From NCBI GenBank assembly GCA_049273695.1, contig JBASRE010000042.1:186001-250000 (forward strand): DNA of 64,000 nucleotides, in the 5' to 3' direction. The position numbers and the translations under genes are program-made. Below, piece by piece: positions 18,085-26,329 of this stretch. Under the pieces are notes generated by a model. It saw only the letters and a program-made list of their open reading frames with translations. It ran no database searches and was not told the DNA's origin. Source of the DNA: UBA11740 sp049273695. Its GTDB lineage: Bacteria; Acidobacteriota; Blastocatellia; Pyrinomonadales; Pyrinomonadaceae. The first letter of the stretch is position 1, and every line of letters begins with the position of its first letter.

Positions 18085-18732
18085 ATGTCACGTCTCAGAT
18101 TTCCACATTTTCTTGCTCCCCTTATTATTGCAACGATCTTAGCGACGGCGGCCGCCCAGTCGGGCAGAAGGAACAACAATCCGCCGCCGCCACCTCCTCC
18201 GCCAGAGCCGCCCAGTGAATCGCTGACCAGCAAGCCTGCGTATGTGCCGACGGGACCGCCGGTGATGACCGTTCTGCCGGAAAGCCTGCTCAGCCGCGAA
18301 CTGAAGGCCATTGACGACAGCAGTTTTCGGCTGGCTGACTTTGACGGAAAGGTGATGGTCGTAAATGTCTGGGCCACCTGGTGCGGCCCGTGCCGGCGAG
18401 AGGTCCCGGATTACGAAAAAGTGCGAAAGGAATTCGCCGGGCGCGAGGTGGAGTTCATCGCGCTGACGACCGAAGACCCGCTCGCGGCGCGCGGCAAGGT
18501 CCAGAAATTCGTGCGCGATATGAACTTCGGTTTTCGAATCGGCTGGGCTGATCCGGCCACGGCGCGCACCCTGATGAATGGGAAGAGTTCAATTCCGCAG
18601 ACAATCGTCGTCGATAAGCACGGCCAAATCATCAGCCATTGGCGCGGGTACTCACCGGCAGAGAGTCGTGACCGTCTGAAGCAAGCGATCGAAAAGGCGC
18701 TTTCCGCAGAGGCTTCGGCGAGCGGCAACTAA
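18085..18732 (+). CDS. TlpA/thioredoxin-fold thiol-disulfide oxidoreductase
   Basis: A 215-residue exported protein. A signal or anchor helix (FPHFLAPLIIATILATAAA) is followed by a proline tract (eight Pro in a row) and a redoxin domain (about residues 85-210) with the active site WATWCGPCRREVP. The later cis-Pro segment SSIPQTIVVDKHGQI completes the thioredoxin fold. Such proteins reduce or exchange disulfides in the periplasm, often for cytochrome c maturation or general thiol balance. The start at ATG 18085 is chosen so that the signal begins at once; a longer frame from 18043 adds a basic tail with no support. Confidence 0.88.
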   Translation: MSRLRFPHFLAPLIIATILATAAAQSGRRNNNPPPPPPPPEPPSESLTSKPAYVPTGPPVMTVLPESLLSRELKAIDDSSFRLADFDGKVMVVNVWATWCGPCRREVPDYEKVRKEFAGREVEFIALTTEDPLAARGKVQKFVRDMNFGFRIGWADPATARTLMNGKSSIPQTIVVDKHGQIISHWRGYSPAESRDRLKQAIEKALSAEASASGN

Positions 18733-18776
18733 ATCGTTAATTCCCTTCGAAATCCAGTTGCTCGTCGAGGCGGGCA

Positions 18777-18812
18777 ACGCAGCCCCTGAGGTTTCCGGCT
18801 GCGTCTGTTTTT
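18777..18812 (+). terminator. terminator after the thioredoxin-fold gene
   Basis: Arms ACGCAGCC (18777-18784) and GGCTGCGT (18797-18804) pair perfectly around a 12-base loop and are followed by CTGTTTTT. Confidence 0.75.
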
Positions 18813-18916
18813 CCGCTTCTCTTTCGGTTATACTGGCGCGACTCAGCCCCGGACAGTAGCCAGAGTGGCCTGCTCATTCAACTAAAACGCTGTCGAGATT
18901 TCGAAGGCGGTGCACC

Positions 18917-20488
18917 ATGTTCGAATCATTTAAGCCAAAGACGGACGCGGAAACTTTCATTCTGAAAAAGTTGCGCGTGTGGATTGCTGCCCTGGCGGTT
19001 GTTTGCGTGCTGACCGGCATTGGCATTGGCGCGATGCTGGCGGGGCGCCCGGCGGTGGCGCAGGACCAACTTCAGTTGGCGGCGCGGGGACCGGACTCGC
19101 TGTCTGCTTCGTTCGTCGAAATCGCGCGGCACGTTGAGCCGGCAGTGGTGAACATCGACACGTTGCAAGCCACTGAGATTGCTGAGGACAACGAAGAAAA
19201 GTCTGATCGTACGCCGAACAACCCTCTCTATGATCTGTTTCGCCGCCAGCCGCCACGGCCCATGCGTGGAGTCGGCAGCGGATTCATCATCGACGCCAAG
19301 GGATACATCGTCACGAACAATCACGTGATCGAAGGCGCATCGAGAATTAAGATCGGTCTACTGAGCGGCGAGCGCTATCTTGCCAGGGTTATCGGCATAG
19401 ATCGTGAGACCGATATGGCGATTCTAAAGATCGACGCTCCGCAACCGCTGCCGGTCATGAAATTCGGCGACTCGAATGTAGTGCAGGTCGGTGATTGGGT
19501 CCTGGCGATCGGTTCGCCGTTCGGGCTCGAGCAGACGGTGACCGCGGGAATTATTTCCAAGAAAGAGCGCGACACGGCGTCGTCGCAGACTTTTCAACGC
19601 TTCCTGCAAACCGATGCCGCCATTAATCGCGGTAACAGCGGCGGTCCGCTCATCAACATGCGCGGCGAAGTCATCGGAGTCAATTCCCAAATCGCGACGC
19701 TGAACGGTGACTATAACGGCATCGGTTTCGCGTTGCCTTCGAACGAAGCAAAATTCGTCTGCGACCAGATTCTCGCCAACGGCAAAGTGAAACGTGGCTA
19801 TCTCGGCGTAACGCTTGACTCAGTTAAGGCCGAGTTCGCGCGCGTGTATTCGTTGACCAACGCGCGGGGCGCGATTGTGGCGGACATCCAGACTGAACAA
19901 CGCGACGGCCAGCCAACCCCGGCCACGAAAGCCGGTCTGCGCGTGAATGACATCATCGTCGAGTTCAACAGCCAACCCGTTCAGGACTCGCAGGATTTGA
20001 TCGCGAAGGTAGCCGGCACGGCTATCGGAGAGACAGTGAGTCTGACTTACCTGCGCGACGTCGATGGCAAGTTAGAGCGGCGCTCAGTCAGTGTCGCTTT
20101 AGGAGAACGTCCGGATTTCAGCGTCCGCGATGAGACGGTTACCGACAAAGACAAGTCTGAGAGTACCAAGACGTCCGCGGCGCGGCTCGGCCTCACTTTG
20201 GGCGAGCTAACGCCACAGTTAGTTACCGACAAGCGGCTGACCGGCGTGAAAGGACTCTACATCAAAGAAGTCGATCCGAATGGACTTGCGGCCGATGTGC
20301 GACCGAGCGAAGTATCAGTAGGTGAAGTCATTACGCGCATCAATCGCGCTCCGGTTGGCACGCTCGCAGACTTTCAGCGAGTTATAGATACGCTGAAACC
20401 GGGCGACGGGATCGTGCTCAATCTTTCGCGTTACGATCATCGAGCCAAGCGCGTCGTGCAGCGCATAGTTCAGTTTACTTATGAATAA
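18917..20488 (+). CDS. HtrA/DegP-type serine protease with two PDZ domains
   Basis: A 523-residue S1C protease. An N-terminal membrane helix (about 22-44, WIAALAVVCVLTGIGIGAML) anchors it or acts as a signal. The trypsin-like domain holds the full triad: His136 (TNNHVIEG), Asp166 (ETDMAILKID) and Ser241 (NRGNSGGPLIN). Two PDZ domains follow (about 295-385 and 410-520). These proteases degrade or refold damaged envelope proteins. No regulator is adjacent, and the gene has its own 180-bp upstream region with a TATACT box at 18829-18834, which may be the -10 element. Confidence 0.95.
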   Translation: MFESFKPKTDAETFILKKLRVWIAALAVVCVLTGIGIGAMLAGRPAVAQDQLQLAARGPDSLSASFVEIARHVEPAVVNIDTLQATEIAEDNEEKSDRTPNNPLYDLFRRQPPRPMRGVGSGFIIDAKGYIVTNNHVIEGASRIKIGLLSGERYLARVIGIDRETDMAILKIDAPQPLPVMKFGDSNVVQVGDWVLAIGSPFGLEQTVTAGIISKKERDTASSQTFQRFLQTDAAINRGNSGGPLINMRGEVIGVNSQIATLNGDYNGIGFALPSNEAKFVCDQILANGKVKRGYLGVTLDSVKAEFARVYSLTNARGAIVADIQTEQRDGQPTPATKAGLRVNDIIVEFNSQPVQDSQDLIAKVAGTAIGETVSLTYLRDVDGKLERRSVSVALGERPDFSVRDETVTDKDKSESTKTSAARLGLTLGELTPQLVTDKRLTGVKGLYIKEVDPNGLAADVRPSEVSVGEVITRINRAPVGTLADFQRVIDTLKPGDGIVLNLSRYDHRAKRVVQRIVQFTYE

Positions 20489-20563
20489 CGGGAGCCAGGA
20501 GTTGGGAGTCAGGAGCCGGTAAGACTACGCTGACCCCTGACTTCCGGCCCCGACTCCTTAGTT
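20489..20563. repeat. short inverted repeat of the AGTCAGGAG type
   Basis: The spacer between the htrA-like and aldehyde dehydrogenase genes is made almost wholly of purine-rich GGAGTCAGGAG-like words on one side and their pyrimidine-rich complements (CTGACCCCTGACTTCC) on the other, giving an imperfect hairpin. Confidence 0.45.
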
Positions 20564-22120
20564 ATGGTTCAAGCAAAAAGAGCACTCGCAAAAAAAAACA
20601 GGTCTAATAAATCGTCCTCGCGCACGCGCGCGAATACCTATCACAACTACATCAACGGCCAATGGGTGCCGAGCAGCAGCGGCGAGTGGAGTGAAAATCG
20701 CAACCCCGCTGATACGCGCGATCTGATCGGCCGTTTTCCGCAATCGTCTCAGGACGACGTTGACGAAGCGGTGGCAGCCGCCCGCCAGGCGTTTGACGGT
20801 TGGCGCCGCACGCCCGCGCCGAAACGCGCTGAGCTTCTTTTCAAGCTCGGCGAAATCCTGGTACGCGACAAACAACAGTTCACCGCCGACATGACCCGCG
20901 AGATGGGCAAGGTGCTGAAGGAAGCGGGCGGCGATGTGCAGGAGGCGATCGATTGCACCTACTACACCGCGGGCGAAGGCCGGCGTCTGCACGGCTTTAC
21001 CACGCCGGCTGAGATGCCCAACAAGTTCGCGATGTGTGTGCGGCAACCGGTGGGCCTGTGCGGATTGATTACGCCGTGGAATTTTCCGATGGCGATTCCG
21101 TCGTGGAAAATGATCCCGGCGCTTGTCTGCGGCAACACCCTCATTATCAAACCGGCCGAAGACACGCCGCTATCAACTTACAACCTGGTGAAAGCGTGCG
21201 AAGAAGCCGGCATTCCGCCTGGCGTCGTGAACCTCGTGATGGGCGATGGTTCAGTCGTCGGCTCGAGACTGACGGATCATCCGGCGGTGCGGCTGATTTC
21301 TTTCACCGGATCGACGGAAACGGGACGGTTGGTGGCTTCGGCATGCGCCGATCGCAATGCGATTTGCTCGCTCGAGATGGGCGGCAAGAACGCGATCATC
21401 GTGATGGAAGATGCCGACGTCGACAACGCCGTCGAAGGCGCGATCTGGGGAGCCTTCGGTACTTCGGGTCAACGCTGCACGGCGTCATCGCGGCTGATCG
21501 TTCACAAGAAAGTTTACAAACAGTTCAGCAACAAGCTGGTCGAACGCGCGAAAGCGCTGCGCATCGGTAACGGTGCGGACCGAGCGGTCGATGTGGGGCC
21601 GGTGATCAATCAGGACGCCGTCGAAAAGATCATGAACTACATCGACGTGGGCCGGTACGAAGATGGCGCGACGCTGGCCTTCGGCGGCCGCCGCTTGACG
21701 AAGGGCGATTACGGGCACGGTTATTTCATCGAGCCGGCCGTCTTCACTGACGTCGCACCTGACATGCGGATCGCGCAGGAGGAAATCTTCGGCCCGGTCA
21801 CGGCGGTAATTCCGGCGCGGTCGCTCGACGAGGCGATCGAAATCGCAAACGGAGTGCAATACGGATTGTCAGCCGCGATTTACACGCAGGATGTGAACCG
21901 TGCTTTCCATGCGATGAATGAAATGTACACCGGCATTTTCTACGTGAACTCTTCCACGATCGGCGCCGAAGTTCACCTGCCCTTCGGCGGCACGAAAGGC
22001 ACCGGTAATGGTCATCGCGAAGCGGGCACCCAGGTGCTGGACATCTTCTCGGAATGGAAATCGGTGTACGTGGATTACAGCGGGACGCTGCAACGCGCGC
22101 AGATCGATAACGCGGAATAG
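20564..22120 (+). CDS. NAD(P)-dependent aldehyde dehydrogenase
   Basis: A 518-residue ALDH superfamily enzyme, oxidising an aldehyde to its acid in the cytoplasm. Visible marks: cofactor-binding ITPWNFPMAIPSWKMIPAL, the Rossmann turn FTGSTETGR, general-base Glu271 in LEMGGKNA, nucleophile Cys305 in GTSGQRCTA, and the late EEIFGPV motif. The first ~25 residues are a basic extension (KRALAKKNRSNKSSSRTR) beyond the normal domain. The FGTSGQRCTA form resembles semialdehyde dehydrogenases, but the substrate cannot be set from sequence. Its stop overlaps the next GTG start, so the two may be co-translated. Confidence 0.93.
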   Translation: MVQAKRALAKKNRSNKSSSRTRANTYHNYINGQWVPSSSGEWSENRNPADTRDLIGRFPQSSQDDVDEAVAAARQAFDGWRRTPAPKRAELLFKLGEILVRDKQQFTADMTREMGKVLKEAGGDVQEAIDCTYYTAGEGRRLHGFTTPAEMPNKFAMCVRQPVGLCGLITPWNFPMAIPSWKMIPALVCGNTLIIKPAEDTPLSTYNLVKACEEAGIPPGVVNLVMGDGSVVGSRLTDHPAVRLISFTGSTETGRLVASACADRNAICSLEMGGKNAIIVMEDADVDNAVEGAIWGAFGTSGQRCTASSRLIVHKKVYKQFSNKLVERAKALRIGNGADRAVDVGPVINQDAVEKIMNYIDVGRYEDGATLAFGGRRLTKGDYGHGYFIEPAVFTDVAPDMRIAQEEIFGPVTAVIPARSLDEAIEIANGVQYGLSAAIYTQDVNRAFHAMNEMYTGIFYVNSSTIGAEVHLPFGGTKGTGNGHREAGTQVLDIFSEWKSVYVDYSGTLQRAQIDNAE

Positions 22121-22593
22121 TGCGGAGATTTTTATTCAGTCTGACACTCCTCACGCTGCTTTCAACCGCGGTCTACGCTCAGTCTGGTCGTAACCAGGGT
22201 TCGAGCGGCAAGCCGCCGGAGGCAGCCGTTCCCGAGCCTTCACCTTCACCCGATTCGACCAAACCCTCGAGGCCTGCTTTTCCCAGGATGGTTGATGGCG
22301 AGCGAATTTATACGTCAAAGGAAACGGACGAAAAGGTTCAAATCCTTAAGAAGCCACTACCGCGCTTCTCGCGCGAAGCCAGGCGTCATTTGACCAGGGG
22401 CTACGTGCTTCTGCGTGCGATTCTCGCCGCTGACGAAACCGTCAAACATATTGAAGTGATGACCGGACTGCCGGACGGCCTCTCCGAAAGCGCGATTGCG
22501 GCGGCGCGGCAAATCAAGTTCAAACCTGCCATGAAAGACGGGAAGCCTGTCTCCGTTTGGATCGAACTCGAATACAGCTTCCAAATCTACTGA
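22120..22593 (+). CDS. secreted TonB C-terminal-domain protein
   Basis: A 157-residue protein with a signal peptide (RRFLFSLTLLTLLSTAVYAQ), a Pro/Ser-rich linker, and a TonB C-terminal-like domain (about 75-157): LPRFSREARRHLTRGYVLLR, SESAIAAARQIKFKPAMKDG and WIELEYSFQIY. It lacks an N-terminal energy-coupling anchor of true TonB because the N terminus looks cleavable. Such stand-alone domains are common in Acidobacteriota and of unclear role. The GTG start overlaps the preceding TAG stop (taGTG). Confidence 0.8.
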   Translation: MRRFLFSLTLLTLLSTAVYAQSGRNQGSSGKPPEAAVPEPSPSPDSTKPSRPAFPRMVDGERIYTSKETDEKVQILKKPLPRFSREARRHLTRGYVLLRAILAADETVKHIEVMTGLPDGLSESAIAAARQIKFKPAMKDGKPVSVWIELEYSFQIY

Positions 22594-22692
22594 CGATCCT
22601 CGCATCGTTCTGTTTCTGATCGCAAACGAAAATTCCCACGTCGCCGGTTGCAAAATACCTCCCGTTCCAATTAACTAGCTGCTACGGCTCGC

Positions 22693-24492
22693 ATGACAAT
22701 TGACCGCATTCGTAACTTTTCGATCATCGCCCATATCGATCACGGCAAGTCCACGCTCGCCGATCGCCTGCTCGAACTCACCGGCGCGGTGACTGGCCGC
22801 GCGATGGAAGCACAAGTGCTCGACGACATGGACCTGGAACGTGAGCGCGGCATCACGATTAAGGCCCATGCGGTGCGGTTGGATTACAAAGCGCGCGATG
22901 GGCAGCAGTATGTGCTCAACCTGATCGATACTCCCGGCCACGTCGATTTTTCTTACGAAGTCTCACGTTCATTATCGGCTTGCGAAGGCGCGCTCCTAAT
23001 CGTCGATGCTTCGCAGGGCGTCGAAGCGCAGACCCTCGCAAATACTTATCTGGCAATTGAGAATAATCTCGAGCTGATACCGGTCATCAACAAGATCGAC
23101 CTGCCCGGGGCTGAGCCTGAGCGAGCTCTCGAAGAGATTAGGCACTTTATTGGCCTCGAAACTCACAACGCGATTCTGACCAGCGCCAAAACGGGACAGG
23201 GTGTCGCCGAGGTTTTGGAAGCGATTGTGCGCGATGTGCCGCCGCCGAAAGGTGAGTCGAGCGCGCCTTTGAAGGCCCTGATTTTTGATTCATGGTACGA
23301 CTCGTATCGCGGCGTGATTGTTTTGTTCCGCGTGATCGACGGCGTCATTCGTCCGGGAATGAAGATTCGCTTCATGAGCGCGGGTCGCGACTATCAGGTG
23401 GACACGCTGGGAGTGAATCGCCCGCGTCCGACGCCTATCGACCAGCTTGGCGTCGGCGAAGTTGGCTTCCTGACGGCTTCAATCAAGACAGTCGCCGACG
23501 TGCAAATCGGTGACACGATTACCGAAACCGCGCGACCTACGACCGAACCGTTTCCAGGCTATCAGGAAATCAAGCCCATGGTGTTTGCGGGTCTCTATCC
23601 CGTGGATACAAACCAGTACGAAGAGTTGCGCGATGCGATGGATAAACTGCGTTTGAATGACGCGTCGTTCTTTTACGAACCTGAATCTTCCACCGCGCTT
23701 GGTTTTGGGTTTCGCTGTGGCTTTCTCGGATTGCTGCACATGGAGATCGTGCAAGAGCGTCTGGAACGCGAATTCGATCTCGATCTGATCACCACGGCGC
23801 CAGGCGTGCGCTACGTGGTTACTACGACTGACGGCAAGGTCACGGAAATCGATTCACCGGCAAAAATGCCCGATCCCGGCCGGCTGGTGAAGATTGAAGA
23901 GCCGGCCATTCGCGCGACGATCCTGACTCCGGAAGAACACCTGGGCGGAATTCTCGCGCTGCTCGAAGAAAAGCGCGGCCAGCAGAAAGGCTTTGAGTAC
24001 ATCACGTCGAGTCGAGTGATGCTGACCTACGAACTACCGCTGAACGAGATCGTGCTCGATTTTTATGATCGCTTGAAGTCAACTTCGCGCGGATACGCTT
24101 CACTCGACTATCACCTGGCGGGTTATTGGGAAAGCAATCTGGTTAAACTCGACATTTTGGTATCGGGCGAACCTGTCGATGCCCTGTCTCTGGTTCTTCA
24201 TCGCGACACGGCGGCCGCGAAAGGCCGGGCTCTGGCGGCCAAGATGAAGGAACTAATCCCGCGTCAACTTTTTGAAGTTCCCATACAGGCGGCCATCGGC
24301 GCGAAAATAATCGCGCGCGAAACGGTGAAAGCGATGGGTAAGAACGTAATTGCCAAATGCTACGGCGGCGACATTAGCCGCAAACGTAAGCTGCTCGAGA
24401 AGCAAAAGGAAGGTAAGAAGCGGATGAAGAAAGTTGGCCGCGTTGAGATTCCCCAGGAAGCTTTCCTCGCGGTGTTGAAGGTAAACGAGTGA
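22693..24492 (+). CDS. lepA: elongation factor 4 (LepA)
   Basis: A 599-residue translational GTPase, full length for LepA. It shows the G1 motif AHIDHGKST, the switch DLERERGITIKAH, the G3 motif DTPGHVDFSYEV, G4 NKIDLPGA, and the LepA-specific C-terminal domain (AIGAKIIARETVKAMGKNVIAKCYGGDISRKRKLLEKQKEGKKRM, here abbreviated by its ends AIGAKII and KEGKKRM). LepA acts on ribosomes, back-translocating or aiding initiation under stress. It is convergent with the next gene with zero spacing. Confidence 0.98.
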   Translation: MTIDRIRNFSIIAHIDHGKSTLADRLLELTGAVTGRAMEAQVLDDMDLERERGITIKAHAVRLDYKARDGQQYVLNLIDTPGHVDFSYEVSRSLSACEGALLIVDASQGVEAQTLANTYLAIENNLELIPVINKIDLPGAEPERALEEIRHFIGLETHNAILTSAKTGQGVAEVLEAIVRDVPPPKGESSAPLKALIFDSWYDSYRGVIVLFRVIDGVIRPGMKIRFMSAGRDYQVDTLGVNRPRPTPIDQLGVGEVGFLTASIKTVADVQIGDTITETARPTTEPFPGYQEIKPMVFAGLYPVDTNQYEELRDAMDKLRLNDASFFYEPESSTALGFGFRCGFLGLLHMEIVQERLEREFDLDLITTAPGVRYVVTTTDGKVTEIDSPAKMPDPGRLVKIEEPAIRATILTPEEHLGGILALLEEKRGQQKGFEYITSSRVMLTYELPLNEIVLDFYDRLKSTSRGYASLDYHLAGYWESNLVKLDILVSGEPVDALSLVLHRDTAAAKGRALAAKMKELIPRQLFEVPIQAAIGAKIIARETVKAMGKNVIAKCYGGDISRKRKLLEKQKEGKKRMKKVGRVEIPQEAFLAVLKVNE

Positions 24493-24885
24493 TTACTCCA
24501 ACTCTAACCGCTCGTAGGCAAGTACCAACTCCTCCATTGCGACGTCGGTCCCCTTGGCATTGAGCGGTCCGCTCACGTGTTTGATAATGCGCGCGCGCAA
24601 GAGCTTCCAAATGTGTACCGTGTGGTGTTCCTCGTCTTGCTGCCTGATTGTAACTGTACGTTTTGCTCTCTGACCGTCGCGACGTATCTCATCCAGCCAG
24701 TCCTGCAACGCAGCCGAAGCGATCACGCCGCGCTTCAGGGTTATGTCCGTTGACTTGTTCAGGCGCTTGATGTTCCGCACACCACTGACTTCCTGGAATC
24801 CGCCATGGCGGCCCTGGCCTTCTTTAGGCCCGAGATCGATCAGAAAGTTGAACTGTTCGTACGGGCGAGCACGGTAGCTTGTCAT
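24493..24885 (-). CDS. tail-tube-like protein (T4 gp19 / contractile injection system tube family)
   Basis: A 130-residue protein resembling the gp19/Hcp-like tube family: it opens with ARPYEQFNFLIDLGP and has the mid segment FQEVSGVRNIKRLNKST, then ITLKRGVIASAALQDWLDEIR and the end MEELVLAYERLELE. These proteins stack as hexamers to form the inner tube of phage tails and related injection machines. No sheath, baseplate or other tail gene is present on either side, so this is an isolated copy. Its stop directly abuts the lepA stop. Confidence 0.75.
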   Translation of the reverse strand: MTSYRARPYEQFNFLIDLGPKEGQGRHGGFQEVSGVRNIKRLNKSTDITLKRGVIASAALQDWLDEIRRDGQRAKRTVTIRQQDEEHHTVHIWKLLRARIIKHVSGPLNAKGTDVAMEELVLAYERLELE

Positions 24886-25128
24886 CGCGCCTCCTTACGG
24901 GGTCTTGGACAGTGGTTCGCGCATTGCAAAGCCCTGAAATGTTAGAGTTCCCGCGTTAATCATCAGTAGGATCATACGCTTTGACTGTGACTTGGCCAAC
25001 GCTGGCAGTCGAGGAGTCAAGCAACCTTCTCGGCCGTCATTCGCACCAACAGAAAGCGTACGAACCGCCCGCAAATTGATTCTCTTTTCCGTTGTATGTT
25101 ACGGTGCCGCACCAAGGTCACCCTCGAT

Positions 25129-26037
25129 ATGAAATTCCAAGTCCATTCATATAGTCCCCAGGTTGTTGTTCGAAGGCTTCTCCAAGTCGCGTTCTTTGCC
25201 ATAGCTTTCGGGTCGCTTCTGCCGTCCGTGGTCGCTCAAAGCGAAACCGCCAAGCCCGCGTCCCCTCCTGACAGCAAAGCGGCGGTACCGGCAAGCAAGG
25301 CGCCCACATCTGATAACAAAACGGCCGGGCCTGACAACAAAACGGCTGAGGCGACTAAGGACCCAAAGCTTCCGTTCACTCTGACCGTCACTAACGATCA
25401 AATCATCGGTGTCTCGCTGAAAGCGAAGGATATTGGTCTTAAGGCGATTGCCGCCGAGCTGTCGAAGCAACTCAAGATTCCGGTGATGGTGACGCCGATC
25501 GCCGAAAAGCATATGGTCTCCGTGAACTTCAGCGATCTGGTGATCGAACCGGCGATGCAGATGCTGGCGCCACAGGTTTTCATTGACTATGAAATCGACA
25601 CAACGCCCGGCAAGCAGCCGCGACCCGTCGGCATTTATCTACAGGGGTACAACGAGCGTCCACCGGCTCTTAATGCGGTGGTAAAGGGCAATTCGGATGT
25701 CATGGTGATTGAAGGCGACACTGAAGACGGTGTCGATTCCAAGGATGAGGAAGACGAGGACCTTACGATCAAGTTCGAAAATCGCCAGATATCGATAAAG
25801 TCAAAGAAGCAGCCGCTGATTGTGGTGCTTTATGGAATCGCAAACCAGATCGGCATCCCGCTCGAGGTGAAGAGTGAGGTGCAGGATCTGGTGACCGTCA
25901 ACATCATCAAATCGTCTTTGGAATCGGCGCTTCAGGAGCTGGGTCCGAACATCAAGCTTTACGTGCGTGCCGACTTGATGATTGGCGACCGGCAGCCACT
26001 GCGAATGGTGCTTGTAGGGCCGGATAAGAAATCGTAA
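25129..26037 (+). CDS. secreted STN-domain-like protein of unknown function
   Basis: A 302-residue protein with a signal segment (LLQVAFFAIAFGSLLPSVVAQ), a low-complexity linker with repeated DNKTA words, and a body that resembles the secretin/TonB short N-terminal (STN) fold: GVSLKAKDIGLKAIAAELSK then VSVNFSDLVIEPAMQML, and again later QPLIVVLYGIANQIGIPLEV. Two such units seem present. The start at ATG 25129 leaves a plausible signal; an in-frame ATG at 25096 is an alternative. It lies 96 bp before the first RiPP precursor gene on the same strand, but a likely promoter between them argues for separate transcription. Confidence 0.65.
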   Translation: MKFQVHSYSPQVVVRRLLQVAFFAIAFGSLLPSVVAQSETAKPASPPDSKAAVPASKAPTSDNKTAGPDNKTAEATKDPKLPFTLTVTNDQIIGVSLKAKDIGLKAIAAELSKQLKIPVMVTPIAEKHMVSVNFSDLVIEPAMQMLAPQVFIDYEIDTTPGKQPRPVGIYLQGYNERPPALNAVVKGNSDVMVIEGDTEDGVDSKDEEDEDLTIKFENRQISIKSKKQPLIVVLYGIANQIGIPLEVKSEVQDLVTVNIIKSSLESALQELGPNIKLYVRADLMIGDRQPLRMVLVGPDKKS

Positions 26038-26082
26038 TCCACGCCGCACGCGACATTGAGCTTGGTTTGCGGACTGTTCGTG

Positions 26083-26088
26083 TAATAT
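26083..26088 (+). promoter_or_regulatory. possible -10 box before precursor 1
   Basis: A TAATAT hexamer lies 46 bp before the precursor start. No -35 element at ideal spacing is evident (TTGAGC is 21 bp upstream), so this is a weak call. Confidence 0.35.
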
Positions 26089-26133
26089 GCTGAGGCCGCA
26101 TCGGCCGTAATTGGAGATCAGGAGGGTACCCTT

Positions 26134-26307
26134 ATGGATGGATCTGATTTAATTATCGAAACTGCTACTGCTGAAGTGAAACCGGACGGAACTGAAAACT
26201 CTACGTCCGCGAAAAAGATTTTCGTAGCCCCAGAAATATCGGTACCGGTGGACGTCCTGGAAGCCACGACATTTTTCCAGCTCACGGAGAGCGGCGCCAC
26301 AACATAG
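26134..26307 (+). CDS. RiPP precursor peptide 1 (57 aa)
   Basis: Starts at ATG 26134 after a strong CAGGAGGGT site (26119-26127) and encodes 57 residues. The first ~30 residues (MDGSDLIIETATAEVKPDG onward) differ from the two other copies at 28715 and 30406. From residue 33 (PEISVPVDVLEATT) to the end (TESGATT) it is identical to copy 2. Over those 25 residues, 17 codons differ between copies 1 and 2 and every difference is synonymous, strong evidence for translation and for selection on the peptide. Phe30-x-x-Pro33-x-Ile35 and Thr45 match the spacing of the YxxPxL...T leader motif recognised by PqqD-like domains. The maturation genes follow at once. Confidence 0.88.
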   Translation: MDGSDLIIETATAEVKPDGTENSTSAKKIFVAPEISVPVDVLEATTFFQLTESGATT

Positions 26308-26329
26308 CCGACGTCGCAGCATTCTTGCG

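Noticed and set aside
24493..24885. Prophage remnant
   Set aside because: Only one tail-like gene, no integrase, attachment site or other phage gene on either side.
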